A stretch of DNA of 64,000 nt, taken from Alphaproteobacteria bacterium (GTDB taxonomy: Bacteria > Pseudomonadota > Alphaproteobacteria > UBA6615). Positions 42,289 through 52,547 of the stretch are shown one piece after another. Under the pieces are notes generated by a model. That model was not told the DNA's origin, searched no databases, and saw only the letters and a list, made by a program, of their open reading frames with translations. The number at the start of each line of letters is the position of its first letter. The stretch's first letter is position 1. The stretch spans positions 1 through 64,000 of the forward strand of contig JAJFJA010000063.1 of NCBI GenBank assembly GCA_021774445.1, read 5' to 3'. The translations under genes and the position numbers were made by a program.

Positions 42289-42825
42289 TCAAGATCCATC
42301 TTGGTCCAGGTCCATCTTGCCGTAATTGGCAAAATAGTCCCAATCCGCCGATATCAGGCGCTGTACGTCTTCGAGAATTTGCACGCAAACCATCAGCAGC
42401 ATCAGTCCCGCGCCGACGGGAATGGACAGTTTCGCCCATTTCGACGAGACGCCGATATTGTGCGAGAAGGCGTTCGACGGGCCGAGGAAGACCACGACGC
42501 CATAATACAGTATCGCAGCCAGGAAAATCGCCGCCCCGACCTTCGAGAGGATGATCAGGAAAGGTCGTAACTTAAGCGGCAATACCCTGATAAACGTTGG
42601 GATGTAGATATGTTCCCACTGGCGGATGACGACGATCGAGCCGACGAACACCAGCCAGATCATCGCCCATATCGACAACTCTTCCGACCATTGCAGAGAG
42701 CTGTTGAGCCCGTAACGGAAGAATATCTGTGCTGACATGACACCCAGTACGATCAACACAAATGCCATCGAAGCCAAACGCGCCGCGTCATCCAGAATCT
42801 TTATGACGGACGCAAGAAAGCCCAT
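42289..42825 (-). CDS. TRAP transporter small permease (DctQ-like)
   Basis: 178 aa; FFRYGLNSSLQWSEELSIWAMIWLVFVGSIVVIRQWEHI. Confidence 0.93.
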   Translation of the reverse strand: MGFLASVIKILDDAARLASMAFVLIVLGVMSAQIFFRYGLNSSLQWSEELSIWAMIWLVFVGSIVVIRQWEHIYIPTFIRVLPLKLRPFLIILSKVGAAIFLAAILYYGVVVFLGPSNAFSHNIGVSSKWAKLSIPVGAGLMLLMVCVQILEDVQRLISADWDYFANYGKMDLDQDGS

Positions 42826-42905
42826 AGCGCGGTCGACCTATCGGGTTGGTGGCCGTGGAGCGGCCTCCGGAAGATGTCCGAAGGCCGCGTTACTGCAATG
42901 GACGA

Positions 42906-43940
42906 TTAGGCGCTACGCAATGCGACCAACCGCTCTATGACTTCTGGATCGATATCGCCTGCGAAGTCGTCCCACAGGGCCTCGCCGGCGCCCTGCCACT
43001 CAGCTTTTTCTTCCGGCGTCGGCGTATAGATCTCCATGCCGGCATCGATGAGTTTTTGTGTGAATTCCGCCTCGAGCTCGCGATCGAGCGCGTTAGCTTC
43101 GTCGGCGGACTGAACGGCGGCTTTCCAGAAGGCATCCTGGAACTCGGCCGGCATCGCATCCCAGGTGTTGCGGTTCATGACCTGGAACTGAACGGAAAAG
43201 ACCGCATCGGTCCGCGTGGCATAGCGCAGGACTTCCTGGAAATTGAAGACGAACGTCCAGATCGGCTGTACGTGGAATCCATCCACGACGCCGTTCTTGA
43301 TTGCTTCTTGGGTCTCGAAGAACGGCACGGGTGTCGGGTTGCCGTTCCACGCCTGGAACAATGCCTGGTCGATCGGCGAACGCGTGGCGCGGAACTTGAG
43401 CCCGGTGACGTCGCCCGGCACGCGCAACGGCCGCTCGTCGTTCCAGAGCAAACGAAAACCGCCGGCGCCGACCGGTGGCAACACCTTAAGCGTCGGCACG
43501 GCAGCCTCGAACTTCGCGGCCTGCTCAGCCCACAAATCGGACTTGAACAGACGTAGCGCCGTATCCCAATCCGGAATCGCATAGGGTAGGTCGACGAAGT
43601 TGAAGCTTCCGTCGAACACGGAAAATTGCGCGGTCGTATTACTCGAGATGTCGACGAACCCGTTCTGAACGGACTCCAGCACGTTGATATCGTTGCCGAG
43701 CGAGTTTGGCGGAAAGATCTGCACATTGGCCTTGAGACCGGAATTCTCCTCCATAATCTCAGGAATGCGCGAGATCGCCAGAGTAGTCGGATTATCCGCC
43801 GGTGCGTTCAATGCGGCCACGATCGGCTTGGCAAAGACGACATCCTGCGCCCGCAGGACAGTCGGGAAGCCCAAAGTCGATGCCGCCGTAACGGCCGCCG
43901 TCGATTTGAGCATGGTGCGTCGCGTAATTTTCTTACTCAC
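42906..43940 (-). CDS. TRAP transporter substrate-binding protein (DctP-like), Tat-type signal
   Basis: MSKKITRRTMLKSTAAVTAASTLGFP; GLKFRATRSPIDQALFQAWNGNPTPVPFFETQEAIKNGVVDG. Confidence 0.93.
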   Translation of the reverse strand: MSKKITRRTMLKSTAAVTAASTLGFPTVLRAQDVVFAKPIVAALNAPADNPTTLAISRIPEIMEENSGLKANVQIFPPNSLGNDINVLESVQNGFVDISSNTTAQFSVFDGSFNFVDLPYAIPDWDTALRLFKSDLWAEQAAKFEAAVPTLKVLPPVGAGGFRLLWNDERPLRVPGDVTGLKFRATRSPIDQALFQAWNGNPTPVPFFETQEAIKNGVVDGFHVQPIWTFVFNFQEVLRYATRTDAVFSVQFQVMNRNTWDAMPAEFQDAFWKAAVQSADEANALDRELEAEFTQKLIDAGMEIYTPTPEEKAEWQGAGEALWDDFAGDIDPEVIERLVALRSA

Positions 43941-44135
43941 TGTTTTCCTCCCTAGACAGAAGCCCGCAATATACCGGGTCTAGTGCCAATATTTGAACAG
44001 CCACGCTATCAATTGGTTTTTGATACCACAATCCATTTTCGCTCTTTGGGCTATGGTCAGGCTCGGAAAATCCAAATAAGCTACTGATCTTGGCCGAAAA
44101 GCCGCGCCCTGGGGACGTAAAGGAGGGACCGAAAC

Positions 44136-44918
44136 TTGGACCTAGAACTGGCGGGCAAGTCCGCGCTGGTTACCGGCGCGTCGAAGGGTATCGGCCTCGC
44201 CGTCGCGCGCAAACTCGCCTCGGAAGGCTGTGACCTGCATTTGAATGCGCGCACCGCTGCGGACCTGGAGGCGGCGCGGTCGGACATCATTTCGCTGTCT
44301 AACGTCCGCGTCGATTGTCATCCGGTCGATCTGTCGGTGCCGCAGAACGTCTATGATCTGGCTAGGGCATGCCGGGGTGTCGATATCCTTATCAACAATG
44401 CCGGCGCGGTGCCGAGCGGTCCGCTGGAGGAGGCCACCGACGAAAAATGGCGCGAGGGCTTCGACCTGAAGATCTTTGCGACCGTCAACCTGACCCGTGA
44501 AATCTATCTCCAGATGAAGGCGCGCGGCGACGGCGTGATCATCAACGTGATCGGTAACTGCGGCGAGCGTCCGGACCCTGAGATCATTATCGGGACGATA
44601 GCGAACTCCGGCCTAATGGGTTTCACGCGGGCGTTGGGCGCGGCGAGCGTCAAACACGGCGTGCGTGTGGTTGGTATCAATCCGGGCCCGACCGCGACGG
44701 AACGGCTTGTGCTGCTGATGCGCAAGAAAGCCGAGGACCGGTTTGGTGATGGGGAACGCTGGCGCGAATTGCTGGCCCCGCTGCCGATGGGCCGTGCCGG
44801 CGAGCCGGATGAAATCGCCGATTTGACGGTTTTTGCCGCCTCGCCGCGGGCCAGCTATATATCCGGCACGATCATGACGGCAGACGGATCGGTGGCCGCT
44901 CAAGGGCACATATTCTGA
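44136..44918 (+). CDS. SDR family oxidoreductase
   Basis: GKSALVTGASKGIGLAVARKLASEGCDL; NNAGAVPSG. Confidence 0.93.
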   Translation: MDLELAGKSALVTGASKGIGLAVARKLASEGCDLHLNARTAADLEAARSDIISLSNVRVDCHPVDLSVPQNVYDLARACRGVDILINNAGAVPSGPLEEATDEKWREGFDLKIFATVNLTREIYLQMKARGDGVIINVIGNCGERPDPEIIIGTIANSGLMGFTRALGAASVKHGVRVVGINPGPTATERLVLLMRKKAEDRFGDGERWRELLAPLPMGRAGEPDEIADLTVFAASPRASYISGTIMTADGSVAAQGHIF

Positions 44919-44958
44919 TGCGGCTCGCGGCGAGCCTACTATTGCTGAGGCGGGACGG

Positions 44959-45783
44959 ATGCCACTTCTCCAATTGAATGGCCATGACATGTACTACGAG
45001 GTGCACGGCTCGGGGCCGCCGGCGCTGTGCATGACCGGTTGGGGCACCTATTGCCACGGCAATGAAGGTGGTTTGTCGCGGGGGTTAACGGATCGCTATT
45101 CGGTCGTCGTTTTCGATCATCGCGGCCTCGCGAGTTCTGGGGACGATCTGTCGGTAGAGCCCACGATGAGGCTCTATGCGCAAGATGCTGCGGCGCTGCT
45201 CGATCACCTCGATATGGCCGACGCCCATGTGGTCGGGCTTGTCGGCATGGGCGCCTGTATTGGTCAGGAACTGGCGATTTCGCGTCCGGATCTCGTGCGT
45301 AGCCTGACCAATATGGGGGCGTGGTGCCGGGTCGACGAATATCTCTACGACCAACTTGATTTCATGCGCGTCGTGCACCGCGATCTTGGATTCCTCGCTT
45401 TTCAGCAATTGGTGACAATCCAATCGTTCGATCCGGAATTCTATATGCGGAACAAGGATCGGCTGCTCGGACCCGGCAAGGGCTGGGCAGACCTGGAAGG
45501 AAACTTCCAGGCCCATTCAAGACTCATCGACGCCTGCCTTAGCCACCATAGCGAGGAGCGGCTGGAGAATGTGACCGCGCCGGCACTGGTGATCCATGCC
45601 GCGCTCGACCAGGTCACGGGTCCCAGGACAACCATGCCGATCGAGCGCGCGCTGCCCAACGCCCGCGGTGTGACGATCGAGGACGCTTATCATGTTATTG
45701 CCGGCAAGGAATTGAAGATGCGGTTTTGCGATATTTTATTCGGTTTCCTCGACGATGTCGAAGCCGGCCGAGCGGCAGCTTGA
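44959..45783 (+). CDS. Alpha/beta hydrolase
   Basis: VVVFDHRGLASSGDD … VVGLVGMGACIGQELAISRPDLV. Confidence 0.9.
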   Translation: MPLLQLNGHDMYYEVHGSGPPALCMTGWGTYCHGNEGGLSRGLTDRYSVVVFDHRGLASSGDDLSVEPTMRLYAQDAAALLDHLDMADAHVVGLVGMGACIGQELAISRPDLVRSLTNMGAWCRVDEYLYDQLDFMRVVHRDLGFLAFQQLVTIQSFDPEFYMRNKDRLLGPGKGWADLEGNFQAHSRLIDACLSHHSEERLENVTAPALVIHAALDQVTGPRTTMPIERALPNARGVTIEDAYHVIAGKELKMRFCDILFGFLDDVEAGRAAA

Positions 45784-47018
45784 GCGGGCCGAAATCGGTG
45801 GCTAAGACAGGATATGACACCGGGCCGCTGCGCGGCGTAAGAGTAATCGAGATGGGCCAACTCCTCGCCGGCCCTTTCGTCGGCAGCCGGCTCGCGGATT
45901 TCGGCGCCGAAGTCATTAAGGTCGAGCAGATCGGGGCCGGCGACCCAATGCGTGAATGGGGACACCATCGCCACAAGGGTCGGCCCTTATGGTGGCCGAT
46001 CTTGGCCCGGAACAAGAAGAGTGTGACCGCCAATCTGAAGGAATCGGCCGGCCAAGACCTCATCCGCAGGCTTGTCGTCAAGGCGGACGTGCTGGTGGAG
46101 AATTTCAAGCCTGGAACGTTGGAGAAGTGGGGACTGGGCCCCGAAGAACTCCACAAGATCAATCCGGGGCTGGTGATTTGCCGGGTCTCCGGCTTTGGGC
46201 AGACCGGCCCCTATGCCTCGCGCCCCGGATTTGCCAGCGTCGGCGAGGCTATGGGCGGAATTCGGTATATCAACGGGTTTCCCGACCAACCGCCGCCGCG
46301 CAGCGGCATCTCGCTTGGCGACTCGTTGACCGGCATGTTCGCCGTCCAAGGCGTCTTGATGGCACTATACTGGCGCGATGGGGCAGGCGGCGGTAAGGGC
46401 CAAGTGGTCGACGCGTCGATTACGGAATCCTGTTTCGCGATGCTCGAAAGCTCGTTGCCGGAGTACGATTTCCTCGATGTCGTACGGAAACCCAGCGGCA
46501 CCGGCCTGCCCAATGTGGCGCCGTCCAACATTTATCCGACCAAGGATGAAAAATGGATGGTGATTGCCGCCAATCTCGATCGGATGTTCCGCCGTCTGGC
46601 CGCGGCAATGGGACAGCCCGAACTGGCTGAGGACCCACGCTACGACACCCACAAGTCGCGCGGTGAAAACGCCGACGAACTGGACGCCTTGATCGCCGAC
46701 TGGACCAAGACCAAAACGATCGAGGAATTGGCCGCGGCACTAGAGCAGCACGGCGTCGTCTACGGGCCGATCTATTCCATTGCCGATATCGCCAAAGACC
46801 CGCAATTCCTGGACAGGGATATGATTTTGCGAATACCCGACGACCATTTCGGCGAAATCGCCGTGCCGGGCATCGTGCCGAAGCTAAGCGAGACGGCAAG
46901 TGGTGTCGGCTGGCTCGGACCGCCGGAACCCGGGCAGCACAACCGGGACGTCTATGTCGGTCTGCTGGGTATGAGCGACGACGAATTCAGCTCCCTCCAG
47001 GACGAGGGAATCATTTGA
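45780..47018 (+). CDS. CaiB/BaiF family CoA transferase
   Basis: LRGVRVIEMGQLLAGPFVGSRLADFGAEVIKVEQIGAGDPMREWG; start codon uncertain. Confidence 0.94.
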   Translation: MSGPKSVAKTGYDTGPLRGVRVIEMGQLLAGPFVGSRLADFGAEVIKVEQIGAGDPMREWGHHRHKGRPLWWPILARNKKSVTANLKESAGQDLIRRLVVKADVLVENFKPGTLEKWGLGPEELHKINPGLVICRVSGFGQTGPYASRPGFASVGEAMGGIRYINGFPDQPPPRSGISLGDSLTGMFAVQGVLMALYWRDGAGGGKGQVVDASITESCFAMLESSLPEYDFLDVVRKPSGTGLPNVAPSNIYPTKDEKWMVIAANLDRMFRRLAAAMGQPELAEDPRYDTHKSRGENADELDALIADWTKTKTIEELAAALEQHGVVYGPIYSIADIAKDPQFLDRDMILRIPDDHFGEIAVPGIVPKLSETASGVGWLGPPEPGQHNRDVYVGLLGMSDDEFSSLQDEGII

Positions 47019-47059
47019 TCCGGCGACAGTCCAAAGGATCCTAAGGGGTAAACACGGGT

Positions 47060-48418
47060 ATGGGAGTCCTCGAAAACCGCATGGTCGACTACGCCCGATC
47101 GCTCGAATTCGGCGATCTCGGCGCGGCCACCGTGCATCAGGCCAAACGGCGCATCATCGACACCATCGGCTGCGCCATCGGCGCCTATGCCGCGCCGACC
47201 AGCCGCATCGCCCGTCACTGGGCGGCGCCGGTCGCCGCCGGACCGGTGGCCCGTGTCTTCGGTTCGTTGGTCGCGACGACTCCGGAGACCGCCGCCTTCG
47301 TCAACGGGACGATGCTGCGCTATCTCGACCTCAACGACACCCACCGGACCGTCGATGGCAGCCACCCGTCCGATAATCTCGGCGGTGTGCTCGCGGTCGC
47401 CGAGATGCTTGGCGCCGGCGGCCGCGACTTCATCCTCGCGTTGGCGATTTCATATGAGATCCAATGCCGCTTCGTCGACAGTGTACCGTTCAACGATAAC
47501 GGCTGGGATCAGCCGGTCCCCGGCGTGATGGCCTGCGCACTCGCCTGCGGCCGTCTCATGGGCTTGGATAGAGAGCAGATGCAGCATGCGTTGTCGCTGG
47601 CGATCATCCCCAATCTTTGTACCTATCAGACCCGGGCCGGGGAACTATCCATGTGGAAGGGCAGCGCCGCGGCAAACGGCGCGCGCCAGGGAGTGTTTGC
47701 GGCTCGGCTTGCGGAGTTCGGCATGACCGGCCCCTACGAGGCATTCGACGGCGTGTTCGGCCTGTGGAACCAGACCGTGGGCAAGCCATACGAAATCGCC
47801 AAATTCGCCACCGCCGGCGAAACATTCGGTATCGGCCAGACAAATATCAAGAAATACCCGGTGCGCGATTCCTGCCAGTTGCCGGTCGACACCGCACTGG
47901 AATTAGGCGCCCAAGTCGCCGCCGCCGACATCAAGTCGCTGCAGATCGATACTTACGCTTCCGCCCATAAGGGGGCGGTCGCCGATCCCGAGCTATGGGC
48001 ACCGAAGACCCGCGAAACGGCGGATCACTCCATGCTGTTCTCCGTCGCCTGCGCCCTTATCGACGGCACCGTCACCGCCGACAGTTTCGCGAACGAGCGC
48101 TTCCTCGATAGTGACATTCTCGATTTGATCGGCCGCACCAACGTCGAGATCAACAGTGACTTCTCGCAACAGACCCCGGGCACCCGAAATTCCCGATTGA
48201 TCGCGGAGACCCATGATGGTCGCCGCTTGACCGCCCATATCAAATGGACGTCTGAGGATATCGCCAAGGGACCGCCGGACGAGATGATTACCGACAAATT
48301 CCTCGGCATTACCGCGACCTTCCTGCCGCGTCAGGATCAGGACAGGCTGCTCGATATGCTGTGGGACCTGGAAAACGTCGACGATATTCGCCGGCTTGTC
48401 GACGCCTTGAGAATATGA
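47060..48418 (+). CDS. MmgE/PrpD family protein (paralog 1)
   Basis: 452 aa; YLDLNDTHRTVDGSHPSDNLGGVLAVAE. Confidence 0.93.
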   Translation: MGVLENRMVDYARSLEFGDLGAATVHQAKRRIIDTIGCAIGAYAAPTSRIARHWAAPVAAGPVARVFGSLVATTPETAAFVNGTMLRYLDLNDTHRTVDGSHPSDNLGGVLAVAEMLGAGGRDFILALAISYEIQCRFVDSVPFNDNGWDQPVPGVMACALACGRLMGLDREQMQHALSLAIIPNLCTYQTRAGELSMWKGSAAANGARQGVFAARLAEFGMTGPYEAFDGVFGLWNQTVGKPYEIAKFATAGETFGIGQTNIKKYPVRDSCQLPVDTALELGAQVAAADIKSLQIDTYASAHKGAVADPELWAPKTRETADHSMLFSVACALIDGTVTADSFANERFLDSDILDLIGRTNVEINSDFSQQTPGTRNSRLIAETHDGRRLTAHIKWTSEDIAKGPPDEMITDKFLGITATFLPRQDQDRLLDMLWDLENVDDIRRLVDALRI

Positions 48419-48428
48419 CGGCGCAGCC

Positions 48429-50504
48429 ATGATCCGTGTCGGCGTCGATGTCGGCGGCACGCACACGGATCTCGTTCTCCTGAACGAAGATACCGCCGCC
48501 ATCGCGATTGCCAAGGTGCCGACCACTGTCGACCCGGCGGAGGGTGCCGTTCAGGCCTTGCTGGAGGCTTGCGACAAGGCCGAGTGCGTCGTCGCCGATA
48601 TCGACTACTTCATGCATGGCACGACCATCGCGACCAATATCATTATCGAACATGACGGCGCGCGGACCGGCCTGATTACGACCGCAGGTTTTCGCGACAT
48701 CCTGCACATCGCGCGCCACAAGCGGCCGTACAATTTCAGCTTACAACTGGATTTGCCGTGGCAGACCCATCCCTTGGTGCAGCGTCGCCATCGCATTAGC
48801 GTGCCGGAACGTGTTGTCGGCCCCGACGGTGCCGTCGCCGTGCCCCTCGACGAGGCGGCGACCCGGCAGGCGGTGCGGGAATTGCGCGATGCCGGCGTGG
48901 AATCCATCGCTGTGTGCTTCCTGTTTTCCTTCCTCGAGCCGGCGCACGAACGCCGCGTCGGGGAAATTATCCGTGCGGAGGCACCTGGCTTATTTGTCTC
49001 GCTGAGCCATGAGGTGATACCGCAATATCGCGAGTATGAGCGGTTTTCGACGACCTGCCTCAATGCCTTCGTCGGACCCAAATCAGCGACTTACCTGCGA
49101 AACTTGGATACGTCCTTGCGTGACGAAGGCCTTGCGGCCGATCTCCATCTGATGCAGTCGAGCGGCGGCTGCGCAACGGTGGGCGGCGCGGTACAGCGTC
49201 CCGTCAGTCTGCTCATGTCCGGCCCGGTCGCCGGCCTTATCGGCGGCATTTGGTGCGGCCGCAGTGCCGGTTTCGACAATGTCATTACTCTGGATGTTGG
49301 CGGCACATCGGCCGATATCGGTGTCGCGCCAGGGGGCGAGCTGCAATACCGGCACTTGGTCGACACACGCATCGGCGATTACGACGCCATGGTGCCGATG
49401 GTCGATGTCGATACGATTGGCGCCGGCGGCGGTTCGATCGCCTATATCGATTCCGGTGGCCAATTCCAAGTCGGTCCCAAAAGCGCCGGGGCGAATCCCG
49501 GGCCCTGCGCTTACGGACGCGGCGGCGCCGAACCCACGGCGACGGATTGTCAATTGGTGCTCAGGCGCCTCAACCCGGATCGGTTTCTTGGCGGTGCGCT
49601 GCAGCTACATCCCGAGTTAGCGTCTGACGCGGTGATGAAGAAACTTGCCGCGCCGCTGGAAACCTCGACCGAACAGGCGGCGTCGAACGCGCTGGAGATC
49701 CTGACCCACAACATGGTCCAGTCGATCGAGGTCAACAGCGTACGGCGTGGTTACGATCCGCGCGATTTCGCCTTGGTCGCATTCGGCGGTGCCGGACCGT
49801 TATTCGCCTGCGACATCGCCCGTGAGCTTGCGATTCCGAAGATCATCGTGCCGACCATACCGGGATTGACGTCGGCGCTCGGGCTGCTGACCTCCAACGT
49901 AGCCTACGACTACGGGCGAACCTTGTTACAGAAATTAAACGAAGCCGATATCGGTGCACTGCGGGCCGGCTTCGAGGCTCTCGAATCCCAGGCAATCGAT
50001 CAGTTGGAGCGCGACGGATTTAAGCCGGACGAAACCCAGCTCGTTCGTTATGCCGATTGCCGCTATGTCGGCCAAGGCTATGAACTGCGCAGTGGCGCCC
50101 CGGCCGGCGTGATCGACGACACCTATGTTCAGCACCTGATCTCCGGTTTTCACGCGGCACATGCTCGGGAGTATGGGTCTTCCTTCGCCGAGAGGGACGT
50201 CGAACTGGTCAATATCCGGGTCTTTGGCGTCGGCACCATTCCTGAGGTCACGGCGGCCGAAATGACCGCCGCGACGTCGGCCAGGCCGGACGCCGCTTTG
50301 ACCGGCAGGTCGGTCTGCTTCTTTGGCTCGCACGGCGGTATCGAGGAGCACGAGACTCCTCGTTATGAGCGCTCGAAACTGGCGCCGGGACATTGTATCG
50401 ATGGCCCGGCGATCATCGAGCAATACGACACCACAACGGTCTTAATGCCGCCCGATACGGCAGTGGTCGATCGTTGCGGCAATATCGTCATCACCATTGG
50501 GTAG
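48429..50504 (+). CDS. Hydantoinase/oxoprolinase family protein, subunit A (HyuA-like)
   Basis: 691 aa; MIRVGVDVGGTHTDLVLL; DVGGTSADIGV; GAGGGSIAYID. Confidence 0.94.
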   Translation: MIRVGVDVGGTHTDLVLLNEDTAAIAIAKVPTTVDPAEGAVQALLEACDKAECVVADIDYFMHGTTIATNIIIEHDGARTGLITTAGFRDILHIARHKRPYNFSLQLDLPWQTHPLVQRRHRISVPERVVGPDGAVAVPLDEAATRQAVRELRDAGVESIAVCFLFSFLEPAHERRVGEIIRAEAPGLFVSLSHEVIPQYREYERFSTTCLNAFVGPKSATYLRNLDTSLRDEGLAADLHLMQSSGGCATVGGAVQRPVSLLMSGPVAGLIGGIWCGRSAGFDNVITLDVGGTSADIGVAPGGELQYRHLVDTRIGDYDAMVPMVDVDTIGAGGGSIAYIDSGGQFQVGPKSAGANPGPCAYGRGGAEPTATDCQLVLRRLNPDRFLGGALQLHPELASDAVMKKLAAPLETSTEQAASNALEILTHNMVQSIEVNSVRRGYDPRDFALVAFGGAGPLFACDIARELAIPKIIVPTIPGLTSALGLLTSNVAYDYGRTLLQKLNEADIGALRAGFEALESQAIDQLERDGFKPDETQLVRYADCRYVGQGYELRSGAPAGVIDDTYVQHLISGFHAAHAREYGSSFAERDVELVNIRVFGVGTIPEVTAAEMTAATSARPDAALTGRSVCFFGSHGGIEEHETPRYERSKLAPGHCIDGPAIIEQYDTTTVLMPPDTAVVDRCGNIVITIG

Positions 50505-50507
50505 TCC

Positions 50508-52547
50508 ATGACCGCTGCCACGCATAGCGAACGTGAGCTGAGCCAATTGCTCGACGAAAAATTCGGCGACGACTGGCGTTTCGACGTCACCATCAATGGC
50601 TTTCGACATAGCGACGCGAGCGTCGACGGCACGTTGACGGCGAATGGCGTCGCCACGCGCCACTCGATGAAACTCGGCGACGAAGCGCCTGATGCCGATA
50701 TCAATGCGGCCTCCGGTCGCGTATTTGCGGTCTGCGCACGGCAGATCCTTGCCGGCAAGGAGCGTCCTGGGCAATCGCCGATCGATCTGTTTGGTGGCAA
50801 CTTCGACCATATCGACGTCGTCACCAGGCGCGTCGTCGGTGGCGCCTTCAACGCCATCGCCCGCGAGATGGCCCAGGTTTTGTTTCGGATGTCGAACTCC
50901 AGCATCATCCGTGAGTCGGAAGATTTGGGCTGCGGCATATTCGATGCGCAAGGCCGCGAATTGTGCGAAAGCGAAAGTTCACCGATGCACATCGGGTCGC
51001 TGCCCGCTTATATCCGCGGCTTCATGGCCCGCCTCGAGGGCACGCTGTTCGAAGGCGATATTATCCTTCACAACCATCCCTACTTTGGCGCGTCCCATAC
51101 GCCCGACATGTGCGTCGCCATGCCGATCTTTCACGACGGGAGGTTGCTGGGATTCGCTGCCGCGACAGCCCATCTCATAGATACCGGCGCCGCCGCGCCG
51201 GGCCTGAATATCGACTTGATCGATGTTTTTGCCGAGGGCACCTTGTTCAACGGCGTCAAGCTCTACGAACGGGGCGTGCGCAACCAAGGCGTATGGTCGC
51301 TGTTGCGCGACAGCGTGCGCACCCCCGATAGCAACGCCGGCGATATCGAGGCGATGATCGCCGCCGTGCGGCTGGGCCGCCGGCGTTTCCTGAAGCTGAT
51401 CGACCGTTACGGCGTTGAGACCATTCTCGGCTCGGCCTACTATTGGATGGACTATTCCGAACGCCGGCTGCGGGCCGAGATCGAGAAAATCCCCGACGGC
51501 GATTACCATTGCGAAAGTTGGCTCGACAATGACGGGCGCAACTGGGACACGCCCCTTAAGGTCAATGTAACGGTGCGCATCAAGGGCAGCGGCGTGACCA
51601 TCGACCTGACCGGATCGGCGGACGAAGTAGCAACCGGATTCAACGTGCCTTTCGAAGGGTCGTTGAAGGTCGCGTGTTTTTACATCATCCGGACCCTGTT
51701 GCTGGATGAGGTCGGCATGGAGGAATTCGTGCCGCAGAACGAAGGTATGTTTCGGCCGGTTGACGTCGTGGCGCCAAAGGGCAGCATTTTCAATCCCAAT
51801 TTTCCGCGCGCCTGTTTCGCGCGGATGGCGCAGATCCAGCGGGTTCTCGATTGCGTGATTCGCGCCCTGGCTCCGGTCATGCCCGAGCGCGCGACCGCCG
51901 GAAACTCGGCGACTGTCATGAGCACCTCCTATAGCGGTATCGAGCCCGGCCGCAACCAGTATTGGGTCTGTGTTGAGGTGAACGAGGGCAGCTATGGCGC
52001 GCGGGCGTCGAAGGACGGTTTGGACTGTGTCGATAATTTGATGGCCAATACGCGCAACGTTCCGATCGAGGAAATAGAGCTGCGTTATCCACTCCGCGTC
52101 GAACGCTATGAACTGCGCGACGACGAGCCCGGCGCAGGCCGCACTCGCGGCGGCATCGCCGCCGTGCGCGACGTACGGTTCCTGACCGACGGTTTTATTT
52201 CCTGCAATGGTGATCGGTTGCTTGAGGCGCCGGTCGGCGTATTCGGGGGGCGGGACGGTTTGCCGGGAAAATTGACGCTCAATCCGGGAACGCCGGGGAT
52301 GGAGCAGTGGCCCTCGAAGGCCACGGGCAAGCGGGTGAAAGCGGGTGATGTCGTCCGCATCACCGGACCCAATAGCGGCGGTTACGGTGATCCGACGGAG
52401 CGTGATCCCGAGAAAGTCCATGCCGACTACCTTGACGGCTACCTCTCCGCTGAGACCGCGCGCACCGTCTATAAGGTTGTCATAGATCCGGAGAGCGCGC
52501 AGCTCGACCAAGCCGGCACGCAAGCGCTGCGCGGCGCCGGGTCGTGA
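50508..52547 (+). CDS. Hydantoinase B/oxoprolinase family protein (HyuB-like)
   Basis: 679 aa; HIGSLPAYIRGFM…GDIILHNHPYFGASHTPDMCVAMPIFH; GPNSGGYGDPTERDP. Confidence 0.94.
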   Translation: MTAATHSERELSQLLDEKFGDDWRFDVTINGFRHSDASVDGTLTANGVATRHSMKLGDEAPDADINAASGRVFAVCARQILAGKERPGQSPIDLFGGNFDHIDVVTRRVVGGAFNAIAREMAQVLFRMSNSSIIRESEDLGCGIFDAQGRELCESESSPMHIGSLPAYIRGFMARLEGTLFEGDIILHNHPYFGASHTPDMCVAMPIFHDGRLLGFAAATAHLIDTGAAAPGLNIDLIDVFAEGTLFNGVKLYERGVRNQGVWSLLRDSVRTPDSNAGDIEAMIAAVRLGRRRFLKLIDRYGVETILGSAYYWMDYSERRLRAEIEKIPDGDYHCESWLDNDGRNWDTPLKVNVTVRIKGSGVTIDLTGSADEVATGFNVPFEGSLKVACFYIIRTLLLDEVGMEEFVPQNEGMFRPVDVVAPKGSIFNPNFPRACFARMAQIQRVLDCVIRALAPVMPERATAGNSATVMSTSYSGIEPGRNQYWVCVEVNEGSYGARASKDGLDCVDNLMANTRNVPIEEIELRYPLRVERYELRDDEPGAGRTRGGIAAVRDVRFLTDGFISCNGDRLLEAPVGVFGGRDGLPGKLTLNPGTPGMEQWPSKATGKRVKAGDVVRITGPNSGGYGDPTERDPEKVHADYLDGYLSAETARTVYKVVIDPESAQLDQAGTQALRGAGS

